Shown here: positions 35,603 to 43,926 of the stretch, in pieces
How the letters are laid out: each line of letters begins with the position of its first letter
How positions within the stretch are numbered: the first letter of the stretch is position 1
From: Methylobacterium frigidaeris
GTDB taxonomy: Bacteria; Pseudomonadota; Alphaproteobacteria; Rhizobiales; Beijerinckiaceae
NCBI RefSeq assembly: GCF_022179185.1
Contig: NZ_BPQJ01000037.1
Coordinates: 15,466 to 62,096, forward strand
Direction of reading: 5' to 3'
DNA length: 46,631 bases
Program-made: the position numbers and the translations under genes
The notes under the pieces: model-generated
The model's input: only the letters and a program-made list of their open reading frames with translations
The model's database searches: none
What the model was told of the DNA's origin: nothing

Positions 35603-36777
35603 CGATCCCGGCGAGCGTCTCCGAACGCGGGCTCGACCCGGGCATCCTCGCGACGCTGGGCGAGTTCACCGACCTGCGGCGCGACCTGCACCGCCACCCC
35701 GAGCTCGCCTTCCGGGAGACGCGTACCAGCGGCCTCGTGGCCGAGCGGCTCCACGCCTGGGGTTACGCGGTGACGACCGGGCTCGGCGGCACCGGCGTGG
35801 TCGGGGTGCTGACGAAGGGGGCCGGCCTGCGCCGGCTCGGCCTGCGGGCGGACATGGACGCCCTGCCGATCCGCGAGCGCACCGGCCTGCCCTATGCCAG
35901 TGCGAGGGACGGTACGATGCATGCCTGCGGCCATGACGGTCACACCGCGATCCTGCTCGCCGCCGCCCGGCGCCTCGCCGAGGCCGATTTCTCCGGCACG
36001 CTGACCCTGATCTTCCAGCCCGCCGAGGAAATCGGCGCCGGGGCCCGCACGCTTCTCGCCGAGGGGCTGTTCGAGCGATTCCCGGTCGACGCAGTGTTCG
36101 GCCTGCACAATTGGCCCAGCGTTCCGCTCGGGCAGTTCGGCTTCGTCGCCGGGCCGGCGATGGCGGCGGTGGACAAGGCGACGATCCGTGTCCTCGGCCG
36201 CGGCGGCCACGGCGCCTCCCCGCACGAGACCGTCGATCCGGTCGTGGCGGCGTCCTCCATCGTGCTGGCGCTGCAGAGCGTGGTCTCCCGCAACGTCGAT
36301 CCGCGCGAGGCGGCGGTGGTCAGCGTCGGCGCCATCCACGGCGGCGATGCATCGAACGTCATCCCCGACAGCGTCGACCTCACACTCACGATCCGCAGCT
36401 TCGAGCCGTCCGTACGCGACCGGCTGGAAGACCGCGTCACGACGATCGCCCGCGCCCAAGCCGAGAGCTACGGCGCGCGCACCGAGATCGATTATCGACG
36501 CGGCCTGCCGCCCCTGCGCAACCACCCGGCGGAGACGGCCTTCGCCCGCGACGTGGCGCTCGCGGCCTTCGGGCCGGAGCGCGTCGCGGACGGCTTCCGC
36601 CCGCGGATGGCGAGCGAGGACTTCGCCCATCTGTTGGCGGCGCGGCCGGGCAGCTTCCTGTTCGTCGGCAACGGCGACGGCCCGCCCCTGCACAGCCCCG
36701 ACTACGACTTCGACGACGCCCTGATCGCGCCCGCCGCGAGCTACTGGGTCCGCCTCGCGCAGACCTTCCTCGCCTGA
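35599..36777 (+). CDS. M20-family amidohydrolase / N-acyl-amino-acid deacetylase
   Basis: 392 residues. Metal-binding and catalytic motifs are intact: RRDLHRHPELAFRE, LRADMDALPI, HACGHDGHTAILL, FQPAEEIGAGA, GLHNWP and the late MASEDFAHLL. The lid domain (about residues 185-300) carries GRGGHGASPHETVDPV and GDASNVIPDS. Family members hydrolyse N-acyl amino acids such as N-acetylcysteine derivatives or hippurate. Coupling to the LLM gene, plus GNAT genes on both sides, supports deacetylation as the last step of an S-substituted cysteine salvage route. Confidence 0.92.
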   Translation: MTIPASVSERGLDPGILATLGEFTDLRRDLHRHPELAFRETRTSGLVAERLHAWGYAVTTGLGGTGVVGVLTKGAGLRRLGLRADMDALPIRERTGLPYASARDGTMHACGHDGHTAILLAAARRLAEADFSGTLTLIFQPAEEIGAGARTLLAEGLFERFPVDAVFGLHNWPSVPLGQFGFVAGPAMAAVDKATIRVLGRGGHGASPHETVDPVVAASSIVLALQSVVSRNVDPREAAVVSVGAIHGGDASNVIPDSVDLTLTIRSFEPSVRDRLEDRVTTIARAQAESYGARTEIDYRRGLPPLRNHPAETAFARDVALAAFGPERVADGFRPRMASEDFAHLLAARPGSFLFVGNGDGPPLHSPDYDFDDALIAPAASYWVRLAQTFLA

Positions 36778-36797
36778 CCCCGCGACCGGAGAGGCCC

Positions 36798-37319
36798 ATG
36801 CCCGACCTGTTCGTCTCGACCACGCCCCTCGACCAGCGGGCCAAGCCCCTCGTCGACCAGCTGACCTGGGAATACGTCACCCGCTACGGCAGCTATTTCG
36901 GCGATCCGCCGGGCGCCGAGATGACCCGCTACCCGGCCGAGTTGTTCGCAGCCCCGGACGGGCATTTCCTGCTGCTCCTGCGCGACGGCGTGGCGATCGC
37001 CGGCGGCGCGTTCAAGCGTTTCGACGCGAAGACCGCCGAGCTGAAGCGGGTCTGGACCGACACCGCCCTGCGCCGCCAGGGTCTGGCGCGCCGGGTCGTC
37101 GCCGAGCTGGAGGCGCAGGCCGTGCGGCAGGGCTACGAGCGCGCCTACCTCACCACGGGTTTTCGCCAGCCCGAGGCCAAGGGGCTCTACCTCGGCCTCG
37201 GCTACACGCCCCTGTTCGACCTCGAGGTCGATCCCGAGACCTACGGCATCCTGCCCTTCGAGAAGGCGCTGCCGGGAGCCGCGCTCCGCCAGACCGGCCG
37301 GCAGCGCAGCGCCGCCTGA
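36798..37319 (+). CDS. GNAT-family N-acetyltransferase
   Basis: 173 residues. FLLLLRDGVAIAGGAF, KRVWTDTALRRQGLARRVVAELEAQAVRQGYERAYLTTGFRQPEAKGLYLGLGYTPLFDLEVDP and LPFEKAL closely follow the paralogue at 30809, without its C-terminal tail. ATG 36798 has GGAGAGG upstream. Two related acetyltransferases in one locus suggest two amino-acid substrates, or one for each of the flanking monooxygenases. Confidence 0.88.
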   Translation: MPDLFVSTTPLDQRAKPLVDQLTWEYVTRYGSYFGDPPGAEMTRYPAELFAAPDGHFLLLLRDGVAIAGGAFKRFDAKTAELKRVWTDTALRRQGLARRVVAELEAQAVRQGYERAYLTTGFRQPEAKGLYLGLGYTPLFDLEVDPETYGILPFEKALPGAALRQTGRQRSAA

Positions 37320-37358
37320 TCGCACCATCCCCGCAAGTATCCGAGCCCGACACAAGCC

Positions 37359-39143
37359 ATGCCCCTCGCCAGCCACGCGGCGGACCTGCCGGCGCAGGCC
37401 CACGCGCCGTCCCCCGGCCGCGACTTCAGCCGCCATCGGATCGTCCCGGCCCGCTACCCCGCCCGCACGGCCGGCACGGTCTTCGCCGGGCTCGTCATCG
37501 CGGCGATCCTGCACTCGGTCCTCTCCAACCCGCGCTGGGGCTGGGACGTGTTCGCCGAGTGGTTCCTCGCCGAGCCGGTGCTGGTCGGGCTCGGGCGCAC
37601 CCTGCTCCTGACGGCCTTCGGCTCGGTGCTCGGCTTCCTGTTCGGCACGCTGCTCGCGCTCGCCCGGGTCTCCGGCTCGCCGCTGCTCTCGGGCCTCGCC
37701 TGGGGCTACGTCTGGCTCTTCCGCTCGATTCCGCTGATCGTGCTGCTCCTGATCCTCAACAATCTCGGCTACCTCTACGACACGGTCTGGCTCGGCGTGC
37801 CGTTCACCGGGATCACGCTCGCCTCCTGGCAGACGACGCAGCTCATCACGCCGTTCCTCGCCGCCGTGCTCGGGCTGACCCTCAACGCCTCCGCCTTCTC
37901 GTGCGAGATCGTGCGCGGCGGCATCCTGGCGGTCGACCAGGGCCAGCACGAGGCCGCCGCGGCGCTCGGCCTGCCGCGCCGCCGGCAGGTCACGCGCATC
38001 GTCCTGCCGCAGGCGATGCGGACCATCCTGCCGACCGCCTTCAACGAGGTCATCAGCATCGCCAAGGGCACCTCGCAGGTCTACATCCTGGCCCTGCCCG
38101 AACTGTTCTACACGATCCAGGTCATCTACCGGCGGAACCTCGAGGTCATCCCGCTCCTGATGGTGGCGACCGTCTGGTACCTGGTGATCCTCAGCGTCCT
38201 GTCCTTCGTCCAGCGCCACGTCGAGCGCTACTACGCGCGCGGCGCGCTGCGGAACCCGCCGCCCTCGCTGATCGGCACGCTCCTCGAGCGGTGGCGCGGG
38301 GCCGGCGCTCCCGCTCGGTCAGCGGTCCCGGCCGTCCCCGCTCCGGCCGTCTTCTCGGCCCGGTCCGTCTTGCCGGTCCGCAATGGCGGCGAGATCCGCA
38401 TCACCGGCGTCTCGAAGAGCTTCGGCACCCTCAAGGTGCTGGACGAGGTCGGCCTGACCCTGCGCCCGGGCAGCGTGACGGCGATCATCGGCCAGTCCGG
38501 CTCCGGCAAGTCGACGCTGCTGCGGGCGATCAACCACCTCGAGCGGGTCGATGCCGGCTTCATCGCCATCGACGGTGAGCTGATCGGCTACCGCCAGGAC
38601 GGCGACACGCTCTACGAGCTGAAGGAGAAGGACATCCTCGCCCGCCGCGTCGACGTCGGAATGGTGTTCCAGAGCTTCAACCTGTTCCCGCACCTGACAG
38701 TGATCGAGAACCTCGTCGAGGCACCGATCGCGGTCCGCGGCCTGCCCCGCGCGCAGGCGCTGGCCGAGGCGCGGGAGCTGCTGGCCCGGGTCGGCCTCGC
38801 CGACAAGGCCGACGCCTTCCCGCGCCAGCTCTCGGGCGGGCAGCAGCAGCGGGTCGCCATCGCCCGGGCCCTGGCGCTGCGGCCCAAGGTGGTGCTGTTC
38901 GACGAGCCGACCTCCGCCCTCGACCCCGAGCTCGTCGGCGAGGTGCTCGACGTGATCAAGGAGCTCGCCCGCTCCGGAACCACCCTGGTCATCGTCACCC
39001 ACGAGATCGGCTTCGCCCGCGAGGTCGCCGACCAGGTGGTGTTCATGGAGGGCGGCCGGATCCTCGAGCAGGGCCCGCCCTCCCGCGTCCTCGCCGCGCC
39101 GGACCACCCCCGCACCCGCGAATTCCTCGCCAAGGTGCTCTGA
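37359..39143 (+). CDS. Fused amino-acid ABC transporter permease and ATPase (cystine/polar amino acid type)
   Basis: 594 residues with two domains. Residues about 35-290 are a HisM/TcyL-type permease with several helices, LFRSIPLIVLLLILNN, the ASAFSCEIVRGGILAVDQGQHEAAAALGL segment and GTSQVYILALPELF. After a Pro/Ala linker (about 305-340) residues 345-594 form the ATPase: Walker A GQSGSGKSTLLRAINHLE, FQSFNLFPHLTVIENL, signature LSGGQQQRVAIARAL, Walker B VVLFDEPTSALDPELVGEV and THEIGFAREVAD. Fusion of the two subunits in one chain is a known but minority arrangement. It should work with the two binding proteins downstream to import cystine-like or S-substituted amino acids. Confidence 0.93.
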   Translation: MPLASHAADLPAQAHAPSPGRDFSRHRIVPARYPARTAGTVFAGLVIAAILHSVLSNPRWGWDVFAEWFLAEPVLVGLGRTLLLTAFGSVLGFLFGTLLALARVSGSPLLSGLAWGYVWLFRSIPLIVLLLILNNLGYLYDTVWLGVPFTGITLASWQTTQLITPFLAAVLGLTLNASAFSCEIVRGGILAVDQGQHEAAAALGLPRRRQVTRIVLPQAMRTILPTAFNEVISIAKGTSQVYILALPELFYTIQVIYRRNLEVIPLLMVATVWYLVILSVLSFVQRHVERYYARGALRNPPPSLIGTLLERWRGAGAPARSAVPAVPAPAVFSARSVLPVRNGGEIRITGVSKSFGTLKVLDEVGLTLRPGSVTAIIGQSGSGKSTLLRAINHLERVDAGFIAIDGELIGYRQDGDTLYELKEKDILARRVDVGMVFQSFNLFPHLTVIENLVEAPIAVRGLPRAQALAEARELLARVGLADKADAFPRQLSGGQQQRVAIARALALRPKVVLFDEPTSALDPELVGEVLDVIKELARSGTTLVIVTHEIGFAREVADQVVFMEGGRILEQGPPSRVLAAPDHPRTREFLAKVL

Positions 39144-39172
39144 CCTCCCCTCCCCACGAAGGACTTCTTCCC

Positions 39173-40099
39173 GTGCCGACCCGTCGCGACTCGCTCGCCC
39201 TCCTGGCCGCCGCCTCGACCGCGCTCCTCTCCGGCCGTGCCTTCGCGCAGGCGATCGACCTCTCCCCCGAGCAGCCCGGCCGCGTCCGCGCCCCGCGCGA
39301 CGAGGAGGCGATCCGGCTGATCGCCAAGGACGCCCGCTTCGCCAAGGACGGCGTGTTCACGGTGGGCAACAACACCGGGCGCTTCCCCTTCGCCGGCTAC
39401 GCCAGCGACACGAGGACGGTGATCGGCGCCGAGCCCGACCTCGCCCAGCTCGTCGCCGACGCGCTCGGCCGCCGGCTCGAGATCGTCTCGACCTCCTGGG
39501 CCGACTGGCCGCTGGGGCTCGCCTCGGGCCGGTTCGACGCGGTGATCTCGAACGTGACGGTCACCGAGCAGCGCAAGGAGAAGTTCGACTTCTCGACCTA
39601 CCGCAAGGACCTGCTCGGCTTCTACGTCAAGAAGACCAACCCCCTCGTCATCCGCGAGCCGAAGGACGTGGCGGGGCTGAAGATCATCGTCTCCTCCGGC
39701 ACCAACCAGGAACAGATCCTGCTGCGCTGGAACGACCAGAACGTGAAGGCGGGCTTAAAACCCATCGAGGTCCAGTATTACGACGACGACGTGGTGCTCT
39801 ATCTCGCCCTCGATTCGGGTCGCGCCGATGCCTATCTCGGGCCGAACGCGCTCCTGAGCTTCAAGGCAGCGCAGGAAGGGCGGACCCGGCTCGCCGGCAA
39901 CTTCAGCGGCGGCTGGCCGGTTCTGGCCGAGATCGCCGTGACGACCCGCAAAGGGGCGGGGCTCGCGGAGGGCATCACCCACGCGATCAACACCCAGATC
40001 CGCAACGGGACCTACGCCAAGGCGCTGGCGCGCTGGAACCTCTCCGCCGAGGCGATCGAGGAATCGCGCACCAACCCGCCCGGCCTGCCGCGGGCTTGA
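39173..40099 (+). CDS. Amino-acid-type ABC substrate-binding protein (SBP family 3)
   Basis: 308 residues starting at GTG 39173, with GAAGGA about 10 nt upstream. A twin-arginine-like signal (TRRDSLALLAAASTALLSGRAFA) is followed by the family 3 fold: DLAQLVADALGRRLEIVSTSWADWPLGLASGRFDAVISNVTVTEQRKEKFDFSTYRKDLLGFYVKK, and IIVSSGTNQEQILLRWNDQN. It shares about half its residues by eye with the next gene, including the odd mature start IDLSPEQPGRVRA. It likely binds an S-containing amino acid for the fused transporter. Confidence 0.9.
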   Translation: MPTRRDSLALLAAASTALLSGRAFAQAIDLSPEQPGRVRAPRDEEAIRLIAKDARFAKDGVFTVGNNTGRFPFAGYASDTRTVIGAEPDLAQLVADALGRRLEIVSTSWADWPLGLASGRFDAVISNVTVTEQRKEKFDFSTYRKDLLGFYVKKTNPLVIREPKDVAGLKIIVSSGTNQEQILLRWNDQNVKAGLKPIEVQYYDDDVVLYLALDSGRADAYLGPNALLSFKAAQEGRTRLAGNFSGGWPVLAEIAVTTRKGAGLAEGITHAINTQIRNGTYAKALARWNLSAEAIEESRTNPPGLPRA

Positions 40100-40115
40100 G
40101 ATCGGGAGATCCCCC

Positions 40116-41051
40116 ATGAGCTTGCGGCATTGGCTGCTCTCGCTCCTCGTCAGCGCGGTCTGCGCCGGGCAGACCTTGCCCGCAGCATCGCAGAGCGCTC
40201 CGTTCGACCTCGGGCCCGAGCAGCCGGGCCGGATCCGCGCCGAGGCCGACCCGGCGGCGATCGCCCGGCTCCCGAAGGGCACCCGGTTCGTCGCGCCCGG
40301 CGCCCTCACCGTGGCGATCACGCCGGGCGGGCCGCCGCTCGGCACCTACGCGACCGATGCCAGGACCGTGATCGGCGCCGATCCCGACTTCGCCCAGCTC
40401 GTCGCCGACAGCCTCGGCCTCCGGCTCGCCCTCGTCCCGGTGGCCTGGGCCGACTGGCCGCTCGGCCTCGCCTCCGGCAAGTACGACGCGGTGATCTCGA
40501 ATGTCGGCGTCACCGAGCAGCGCAAGGAGAAGTTCGACTTCTCGACCTACCGGCAGGGGCTGCACGGCTTCTTCGTGCGCGCGGATAGCAAGATCGAGAC
40601 GATCCGCGAGCCCAGGGACGCGGCGGGGCTGACGATCAGCGTCGGCGGCGGCACCAATCAGGAGCGCATCCTGGTCGAGTGGAGCCGCCAGAATGTCGCG
40701 GCGGGCCTGAAGCCCATCGATCTTCAGCTCTTCGACGACGAGGCCGCGCGCCTCGTCGCCCTGCGCTCCGGCCGCGCCGACGCGGTCGTGCAACCCCATG
40801 CCCAGCTCGTCTTCGTGGCGGCGCGCGACCGCGACATCCGGCGGGTCGGCACGCTCAGCGCCGGCTGGCCGCTCAAATCAGACGTGGCGATCGCGACGCG
40901 CAGGGGCAGCGGCCTCGTCGACGCGCTGACGCACGCCACCAACGACCTGATCGCGAACGGCAAGTACCGTCAGATGCTCGCACGCTGGGGCCTGGAGGAG
41001 GAGGCTCTGCCGCGCTCCGAGACCAACCCGCCCGGCCTGCCCAAGTATTGA
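40116..41051 (+). CDS. Amino-acid-type ABC substrate-binding protein (SBP family 3), paralogue
   Basis: 311 residues with a signal peptide (about residues 1-27, ending AAS). FDLGPEQPGRIRAEADP, DFAQLVADSLGLRLALVPVAWADWPLGLASGKYDAVISNVGVTEQRKEKFDFSTYRQ and SVGGGTNQERILVEWSRQN mirror the preceding binding protein. It ends with ETNPPGLPKY, against RTNPPGLPRA in the paralogue. Tandem duplication, with divergence in the middle, suggests two ligands share one transporter. It is the last gene of the 30809-41051 cluster. Confidence 0.9.
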   Translation: MSLRHWLLSLLVSAVCAGQTLPAASQSAPFDLGPEQPGRIRAEADPAAIARLPKGTRFVAPGALTVAITPGGPPLGTYATDARTVIGADPDFAQLVADSLGLRLALVPVAWADWPLGLASGKYDAVISNVGVTEQRKEKFDFSTYRQGLHGFFVRADSKIETIREPRDAAGLTISVGGGTNQERILVEWSRQNVAAGLKPIDLQLFDDEAARLVALRSGRADAVVQPHAQLVFVAARDRDIRRVGTLSAGWPLKSDVAIATRRGSGLVDALTHATNDLIANGKYRQMLARWGLEEEALPRSETNPPGLPKY

Positions 41052-41381
41052 CGCGGCGGCGCCCATCGCCGTCCCGCGCCTCGCCTCGCCTCGCCTTCCG
41101 GGCTCCGGGCATCGACGGCGAGTCCGATCCGCGCACCGGGCTCGACGAGCCCCTCACCCGAGGCGAGGCGCTCGCGGAGCAGTCCGGCCGGCCGGAAGAC
41201 CGGCTCGGCCACGGCTCGCGCGGGACGAGCGGCATGAGCATCGTCGTGTAGCATCGTCGTGTCGACCGCGTCGTGTCGGCCGCGTCGTCGGCGACGATCG
41301 CTGGATCTGAGCACATCTGGCGCAAGGTCGACAGCCGCGGCGCGCCTCTGTGGTACGGGTGGACGACCGTCTCCGGACCGT
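41052..41381. other. Intergenic region, nothing recognised
   Basis: GC-rich sequence with short GCCTC and GCGTC iterations (for example near 41081-41094 and 41250-41290) between two convergent genes. No gene, clear terminator or operator was recognised. Confidence 0.5.
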
Positions 41382-41723
41382 TCAACGGGCTATGACGGCG
41401 CCCTGAATGCCGGCCCAGTGCTGGGCCGCCACCGCGGTCGCGTCGCGCTCGATGGCGCGATAGCAGGCGATCAGGCGCTCGCCGAACGGCGTGACGTGGG
41501 CCCCTCCGCCGCTGCGGCCCCCGACCTGCCCCTCGACCACGGGCTCGGAGAAGGATCGGTTGAGCTCGTCGACGAGCATCCAGGCGCGGCGGTACGACAT
41601 TCCCAGCGCCCGCCCCGCAGCCGAGATCGAGCCGTGCTCGGCGATGGCCTCGAGGAGACGGATCTTGCCGGGACCGACCCGGATCTCGGGGCCGAGGTCG
41701 ATGCGGATGCTGAGCGAGGGCAT
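41382..41723 (-). CDS. ModE-type winged-helix transcriptional regulator (DNA-binding domain only)
   Basis: 113 residues: SIRIDLGPEIRVGPGKIRLLEAIAEHGSISAAGRALGMSYRRAWMLVDELNRSF, then VVEGQVGGRSGGGAHVTPFGERLIACYRAIE. This is the N-terminal LysR-like helix-turn-helix of ModE, as in stand-alone alphaproteobacterial versions that lack the molybdate-binding domains. ATG 41723 is the homologous start; the longer frame upstream is not supported. It diverges from a broken modA, as expected for a molybdate regulator. SoxC is a molybdoenzyme, but a link is speculative. Confidence 0.88.
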   Translation of the reverse strand: MPSLSIRIDLGPEIRVGPGKIRLLEAIAEHGSISAAGRALGMSYRRAWMLVDELNRSFSEPVVEGQVGGRSGGGAHVTPFGERLIACYRAIERDATAVAAQHWAGIQGAVIAR

Positions 41724-41861
41724 GGCAGGTGGTGGTCTTGACGAGGCAGGTGACGGCGTCCTGATCCGCCTCATATAGCGGCCGGGTCGGCTCGCGTCGC
41801 TCGACGACCGACGGTCACCCCGGCTCGCGCCGCCTGCCTCCCGCGAGGCCGCCCGGCCCAA

Positions 41862-41895
41862 GCGCAACCTTCATGCGCAACCTTCATGCGCAACC
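41862..41895. repeat. 13-bp tandem duplication at the broken modA start
   Basis: GCGCAACCTTCAT occurs twice in tandem (41862-41874, 41875-41887), followed by a partial third copy. The repeat covers the presumed modA start codon and, being 13 nt, puts the ATG copies in different frames. Confidence 0.85.
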
Positions 41896-42075
41896 CTGCT
41901 CGTGCCGCGCTCGCCATCGGCCCTCTCCTCGGCACCGCACCGGCACAGGCCGGCGCCGCCACGACCGCGTTCGCGGCGGCGAGCCTGAGTAACGCCCTCG
42001 ACGAGGTCGAAGGCCTGAACGGCCGGGAACGGCGTCCCGGTGCGGGCGAGCAACGCCACCCGGCCGAGTCGTCAA
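41886..42075 (+). pseudogene. Broken modA (molybdate-binding protein) 5' fragment
   Basis: The first 40 codons read as a signal peptide ending AQA and then TTAFAAASLSNALDEV, the mature start of ModA. After about 42010 the frame is lost. A shifted frame continues the homology with GNGVPVRASNATRPSRQ, the expected GVPVRASYAASSALARQ-like stretch of the family. The gene then ends at a 33-nt palindrome at 42072. About 200 residues are missing, along with modB and modC. Confidence 0.75.
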
Positions 42076-42104
42076 GCAGAGTTGCACGGTGCAACTCTGC
42101 TTGA
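42072..42104. repeat. 33-nt palindrome at the junction of two truncated genes
   Basis: Two 16-nt arms, TCAAGCAGAGTTGCAC (42072-42087) and its exact complement (42089-42104), are separated by one G. It lies exactly where the modA remnant stops and a second gene remnant in the other orientation begins. This looks like a rearrangement scar or abutting mobile-element ends rather than a terminator. Confidence 0.8.
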
Positions 42105-42281
42105 GCCTCCGAACCTCAAAGAAGGGCGCAAGCCATCCCAGGCGATGGCGGTGAGGCACTTCCCGTCGACATCGGCCAGCACGATCGCGCCGCTGCATCC
42201 GGCGATCCGATACGGGACGTTTTCCCCCATCTCACCCGCGCCCAGGACGGCGACGGTCGGCCCGGGCGTCGCCCCATCCAT
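42105..42281 (-). pseudogene. 5' fragment of an NAD(P)-binding dehydrogenase
   Basis: From ATG 42281 the minus strand reads MDGATPGPTVAVLGAGEMG, then ENVPYRIAGCSGAIVLADVDG, a Rossmann dinucleotide-binding start. The homology stops at the palindrome at 42104 after about 60 codons. The family cannot be fixed from so little. The rest of the gap to 42522 has no gene. Confidence 0.45.
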
Positions 42282-42286
42282 ATTAG

Positions 42287-42298
42287 TTGGTATGCCAA
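42287..42298. promoter_or_regulatory. GntR/FadR-type operator-like palindrome
   Basis: TTGGTATGCCAA is an inverted repeat of the kind bound by GntR-family (FadR/VanR) regulators. It is flanked by further GTTGG and CCAAC copies. It lies between the dehydrogenase fragment start and the MFS gene. No GntR gene is in the window; the MarR protein at 44120 is another possible binder. Confidence 0.4.
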
Positions 42299-42522
42299 CC
42301 AACTTGACACGCGCCGAAAGCGGGCTCAAGCCGGCAGGGCGAGTCTGGATCAAAAGCCGGGCCGCCTTCGGGAGAAAATGCCATGGCAGCTTCGGCGGAA
42401 GAACCGCGTGTTGTCGAACCCCGCGCGTCGGTCGTGCCGGCGCCGTTGGGCACCGCGGGCCGGTCCAGCGTAGACGGCAAGCTCCTCGCAGAGGGACGGT
42501 TCCTTGCAGGGAGGAGGCCGGC

Positions 42523-43926
42523 ATGACCGCCACGCAAACCTCCACGCGGAGTGCCACCGACATCGGCGAATTGCTCGATACCGGTCACTGGACGGCCATG
42601 CAGAGGACGGTTGTCGTCCTCGCCGCCTTGTCGATCGTGATGGACGGGTTCGACGGTCAGCTGATCGGCTTCGCGATCCCCGTCCTGATCAGGGAATGGG
42701 GCATCGCCCGCGGCGATTTCGCCCCGGCCCTCGCGGCGGGCCTCGTCGGCATGGGGATCGGCAGCGCCTGCGCCGGCCTGTTCGCGGACCGCTTCGGCCG
42801 GCGCTGGGCGGTCATCGGCAGCGTGCTGGTCTTCGGGCTCGCCACCTGTGCCATCAGTCTCGCCGACGGCCTGTGGACCATCGGCATCCTGCGGTTCATC
42901 GCCGGGCTCGGCATCGGCGGCGCCCTGCCCAGCTCCACCACGGTTACGGCCGAGTTCACGCCGGCCCGGCGCCGGACGCTGGCGATCACCGCGACCATCG
43001 TCTGCGTGCCCCTGGGCGGGATGCTCGCGGGCGTCTTCGCCAGCGTCGTTCTGCCGACCCTCGGCTGGCGGGCCTTGTTCCTGCTGGGCGGCAGCTTGCC
43101 CGTGGCCTATGGCCTCCTCCTGATCCTCGTCCTGCCGGAATCGCCGCGGTTCCTCGCCCGCCGGCCGGGCCGCTGGCCCGAACTGACCCGGCTGCTCGCA
43201 CGCATGTCGCGCCCGGTTCCCGCCGGCGCCGTCTTCACCGACGCCAGCGAGCAGAGGCTCGAGCAGCGCGAGGGCTTCCCGGCCCTGTTCGAGGCCGGCC
43301 GGGCGCGGGACACGATCGCGCTCTGGTGCGCGTTCTTCCTCAACCTGCTGGCGGTCTACAGCGCCTTCAGCTGGCTGCCGACCATGCTGAACGCGGCCGG
43401 TCTCGACGTCGCCGTGGCCGGATCGGGTTTGACCGCCTACAATTTCGGCGGCGTGTTCGGCGCCCTGCTCTGCGCCGTGGCGATCACCCGCTTCGGGTCG
43501 CGCTGGCCGCTGCTGCTGTGCTCCGTCGGCGGCGCGGCCACCGCGTTCTTCCTGACCGGCGTGGACATCCGAACCTCGACCGGCATCCTGATCGCCGGCT
43601 TCGGTCTTCAGGGCTTCTTCGCCAACGCCACCCAGTCGACCATGTACGCGGTCTGCGCCTACGTCTATCCGACCACCGTGCGGGCGACGGGCACCGCGTC
43701 CGCCCTCGCCTTCGGCCGCCTCGGGGCGATCCTCAGCGCCTTCGCGGGGGCCGCCGTCATCACCTCCGGCGGAGCCGGCGGCTACCTCGTGATGCTGGGC
43801 CTCGCCATGGCCGGGGTTGCCGTCTCCCTCGCCGTGGTCGGCCGTCACATCCCGGCGATGCGCAACCCGTCGTCCGGCGAAGTGGCGCTGGAATCGGCGA
43901 CGACCACCGTCGCGACCGAACGCTGA
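42523..43926 (+). CDS. MFS transporter, aromatic acid:H+ symporter (AAHS) family
   Basis: 467 residues with 12 predicted helices. Marks: MQRTVVVLAALSIVMDGFDGQLIGFAIPVL with the DGFD motif of AAHS transporters in helix 1, GLFADRFGRRW in loop 2-3, LPESPRFLARR after helix 6 and VYPTTVRATGTASALAFGRLGAI in helix 10-11. It imports aromatic acids such as benzoate-type compounds with protons. GGAGGAGG precedes ATG 42523. With the aldehyde dehydrogenase fragment, MarR and ThDP enzyme it looks like part of an aromatic-acid catabolic locus. Confidence 0.9.
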   Translation: MTATQTSTRSATDIGELLDTGHWTAMQRTVVVLAALSIVMDGFDGQLIGFAIPVLIREWGIARGDFAPALAAGLVGMGIGSACAGLFADRFGRRWAVIGSVLVFGLATCAISLADGLWTIGILRFIAGLGIGGALPSSTTVTAEFTPARRRTLAITATIVCVPLGGMLAGVFASVVLPTLGWRALFLLGGSLPVAYGLLLILVLPESPRFLARRPGRWPELTRLLARMSRPVPAGAVFTDASEQRLEQREGFPALFEAGRARDTIALWCAFFLNLLAVYSAFSWLPTMLNAAGLDVAVAGSGLTAYNFGGVFGALLCAVAITRFGSRWPLLLCSVGGAATAFFLTGVDIRTSTGILIAGFGLQGFFANATQSTMYAVCAYVYPTTVRATGTASALAFGRLGAILSAFAGAAVITSGGAGGYLVMLGLAMAGVAVSLAVVGRHIPAMRNPSSGEVALESATTTVATER

